Shown one piece after another: positions 13,260 through 13,744 of a stretch of DNA of 13,744 bases (the stretch's first letter is position 1; every line of letters starts with the position of its first letter). Below the pieces are notes generated by a model. That model did not search any database and was not told where the DNA came from. It saw only the letters and a program-made list of their open reading frames with translations. This DNA is from an uncultured Clostridia bacterium (GTDB taxonomy: Bacteria; Bacillota; Clostridia; Christensenellales; Pumilibacteraceae): positions 1 to 13,744 of the forward strand of contig CANQCB010000030.1 in the NCBI GenBank assembly GCA_947589145.1. The letters are read 5' to 3'. The translations under genes were made by a program, and so were the position numbers.

Positions 13260-13287
13260 ACCGCCCTTAATGAAAATAAGGAGCGGT
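13260..13287 (+). promoter_or_regulatory. Expression platform hairpin that sequesters the ribU Shine-Dalgarno
   Basis: ACCGCCCTTA (13260-13269) pairs with TAAGG-A-GCGGT (13277-13287; one bulged A), closing over a 7-nt loop. The 3' arm contains the ribU Shine-Dalgarno AAGGAG (13278-13283). The hairpin is followed by TTTATT, so some termination is also possible, but the SD inclusion and the ATG 6 nt later favour translational control. An alternative 10-bp pairing with the aptamer is described in the findings. Confidence 0.75.
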
Positions 13288-13293
13288 TTTATT

Positions 13294-13744
13294 ATGTCAA
13301 CGACGGGACAAATGAAAAAATCGGACGTTGCGGCACGCGCGGTCAGAGAGTTTTTCACCACGAAAAACCTTGCCACATTGGCAATGTTTGCCGCGCTTGG
13401 CTACGGATTGAGTTGGTTGGAATTTCCCATATTTCCGCCCGCACCGTTTTTGAAACTCGACTTTTCGAATACAGCGACAATGCTTGCGGCTTATGTAAGC
13501 GGACCCGTAGGCGGCGTGATCGTCGAACTCGTAAAGCAACTGATGTGCTGGTGGACGAAGTCGAGTACGGGCGGAGTGGGTGAAATTGCGAACTTCCTCA
13601 TGGGGATATCTTTTATCCTCGTGCCGAGTATTCTTTACAAATTCAAAAAAGGCATACCGTGGGTGCTTATCGGCATGTCGATCGGCTGCGCGTCGCAAAT
13701 AGCCGTGTCAATGGTGTGCAATCGCTTTATCACTTTCCCGTTAT
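13294..13744 (+). CDS. ribU: Riboflavin transporter RibU (ECF S component), 3' end outside the window
   Basis: 150 codons are visible with no stop. The membrane protein begins with a charged stretch, then a hydrophobic segment around LATLAMFAALGYGL (26-39; the small-residue face resembles the S-component contact with EcfT). EFPI..PFLKLDFSNT (43-60) and the SGPVGG turn (69-74) resemble the RibU ligand-binding region, with further hydrophobic helices at about 100-115 and 122-140. RibU binds riboflavin outside the membrane and works with a shared EcfAA'T module. Family length is about 190-200 residues, so roughly a quarter is missing. AAGGAG lies 10 nt before ATG 13294 and is held in the riboswitch hairpin. 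Confidence 0.93.
   Translation, partial: MSTTGQMKKSDVAARAVREFFTTKNLATLAMFAALGYGLSWLEFPIFPPAPFLKLDFSNTATMLAAYVSGPVGGVIVELVKQLMCWWTKSSTGGVGEIANFLMGISFILVPSILYKFKKGIPWVLIGMSIGCASQIAVSMVCNRFITFPL

Noticed and set aside
1..13744. CRISPR arrays, insertion sequences, tRNA or rRNA genes, prophage
   Set aside because: No spaced direct repeats, transposase motifs, tRNA-like cloverleaf or rRNA sequence were noticed on either strand.

Overview
The window looks like chromosomal DNA of an uncultured Bacillota bacterium, probably class Clostridia. It has roughly balanced base composition, AT-rich promoters with near-consensus sigma-A boxes, Shine-Dalgarno sites of the AGGAG type inside operons, an FMN riboswitch in front of a RibU-type riboflavin transporter, a NadD-YqeK fusion, and a DUF3343 protein next to a class-V aminotransferase/cysteine desulfurase. 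These assignments rest on motif reading only. No mobile element, CRISPR array, rRNA or tRNA gene was seen.

Layout. (1) Positions 1-292: the cut-off 5' end of a leftward gene and a divergent promoter region. (2) 293-5620: a rightward run of five genes: PLP-dependent aminotransferase, tyrosyl-tRNA synthetase, IMPACT/YigZ protein, branched-chain amino acid aminotransferase (ilvE) and malic enzyme. The first four overlap or nearly touch; the malic enzyme follows after 82 bp. A rho-independent terminator lies at 5678-5707. (3) 5606-7219: a small divergent module. An unrecognised 83-residue protein is encoded leftward, and an unrecognised 87-residue protein is encoded rightward, coupled to a subtilisin-family protease with no signal peptide. 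(4) 7259-8717: a leftward cysteine-desulfurase-like enzyme and a divergent DUF3343 protein, a possible sulfur/selenium transfer pair. (5) 8724-13073: a five-gene housekeeping operon: endonuclease III (nth), Obg GTPase (obgE), NadD-YqeK fusion, ribosomal silencing factor (rsfS) and a PAP2 phosphatase. (6) 13079-13744: promoter, FMN riboswitch and the first 150 codons of ribU, cut by the window end.

The operons are mostly core metabolism and ribosome/nucleotide housekeeping. Amino-acid transamination is grouped with tRNA-Tyr charging and malate-to-pyruvate conversion. The Obg, NAD-synthesis and RsfS genes form a grouping common in Bacillota.

No wholly new system is obvious. The most interesting signals are regulatory. 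At two rightward operon heads (293 and 8759), and perhaps a third (5910), the start codon lies at or within about 4 nt of the predicted transcription start. This implies leaderless mRNAs beside Shine-Dalgarno-led genes. At 5897-5903 divergent -10 boxes overlap on opposite strands. The malic-enzyme terminator lies inside an antisense gene. The FMN riboswitch shows a complete, mutually exclusive base-pairing switch that hides or frees the ribU Shine-Dalgarno.
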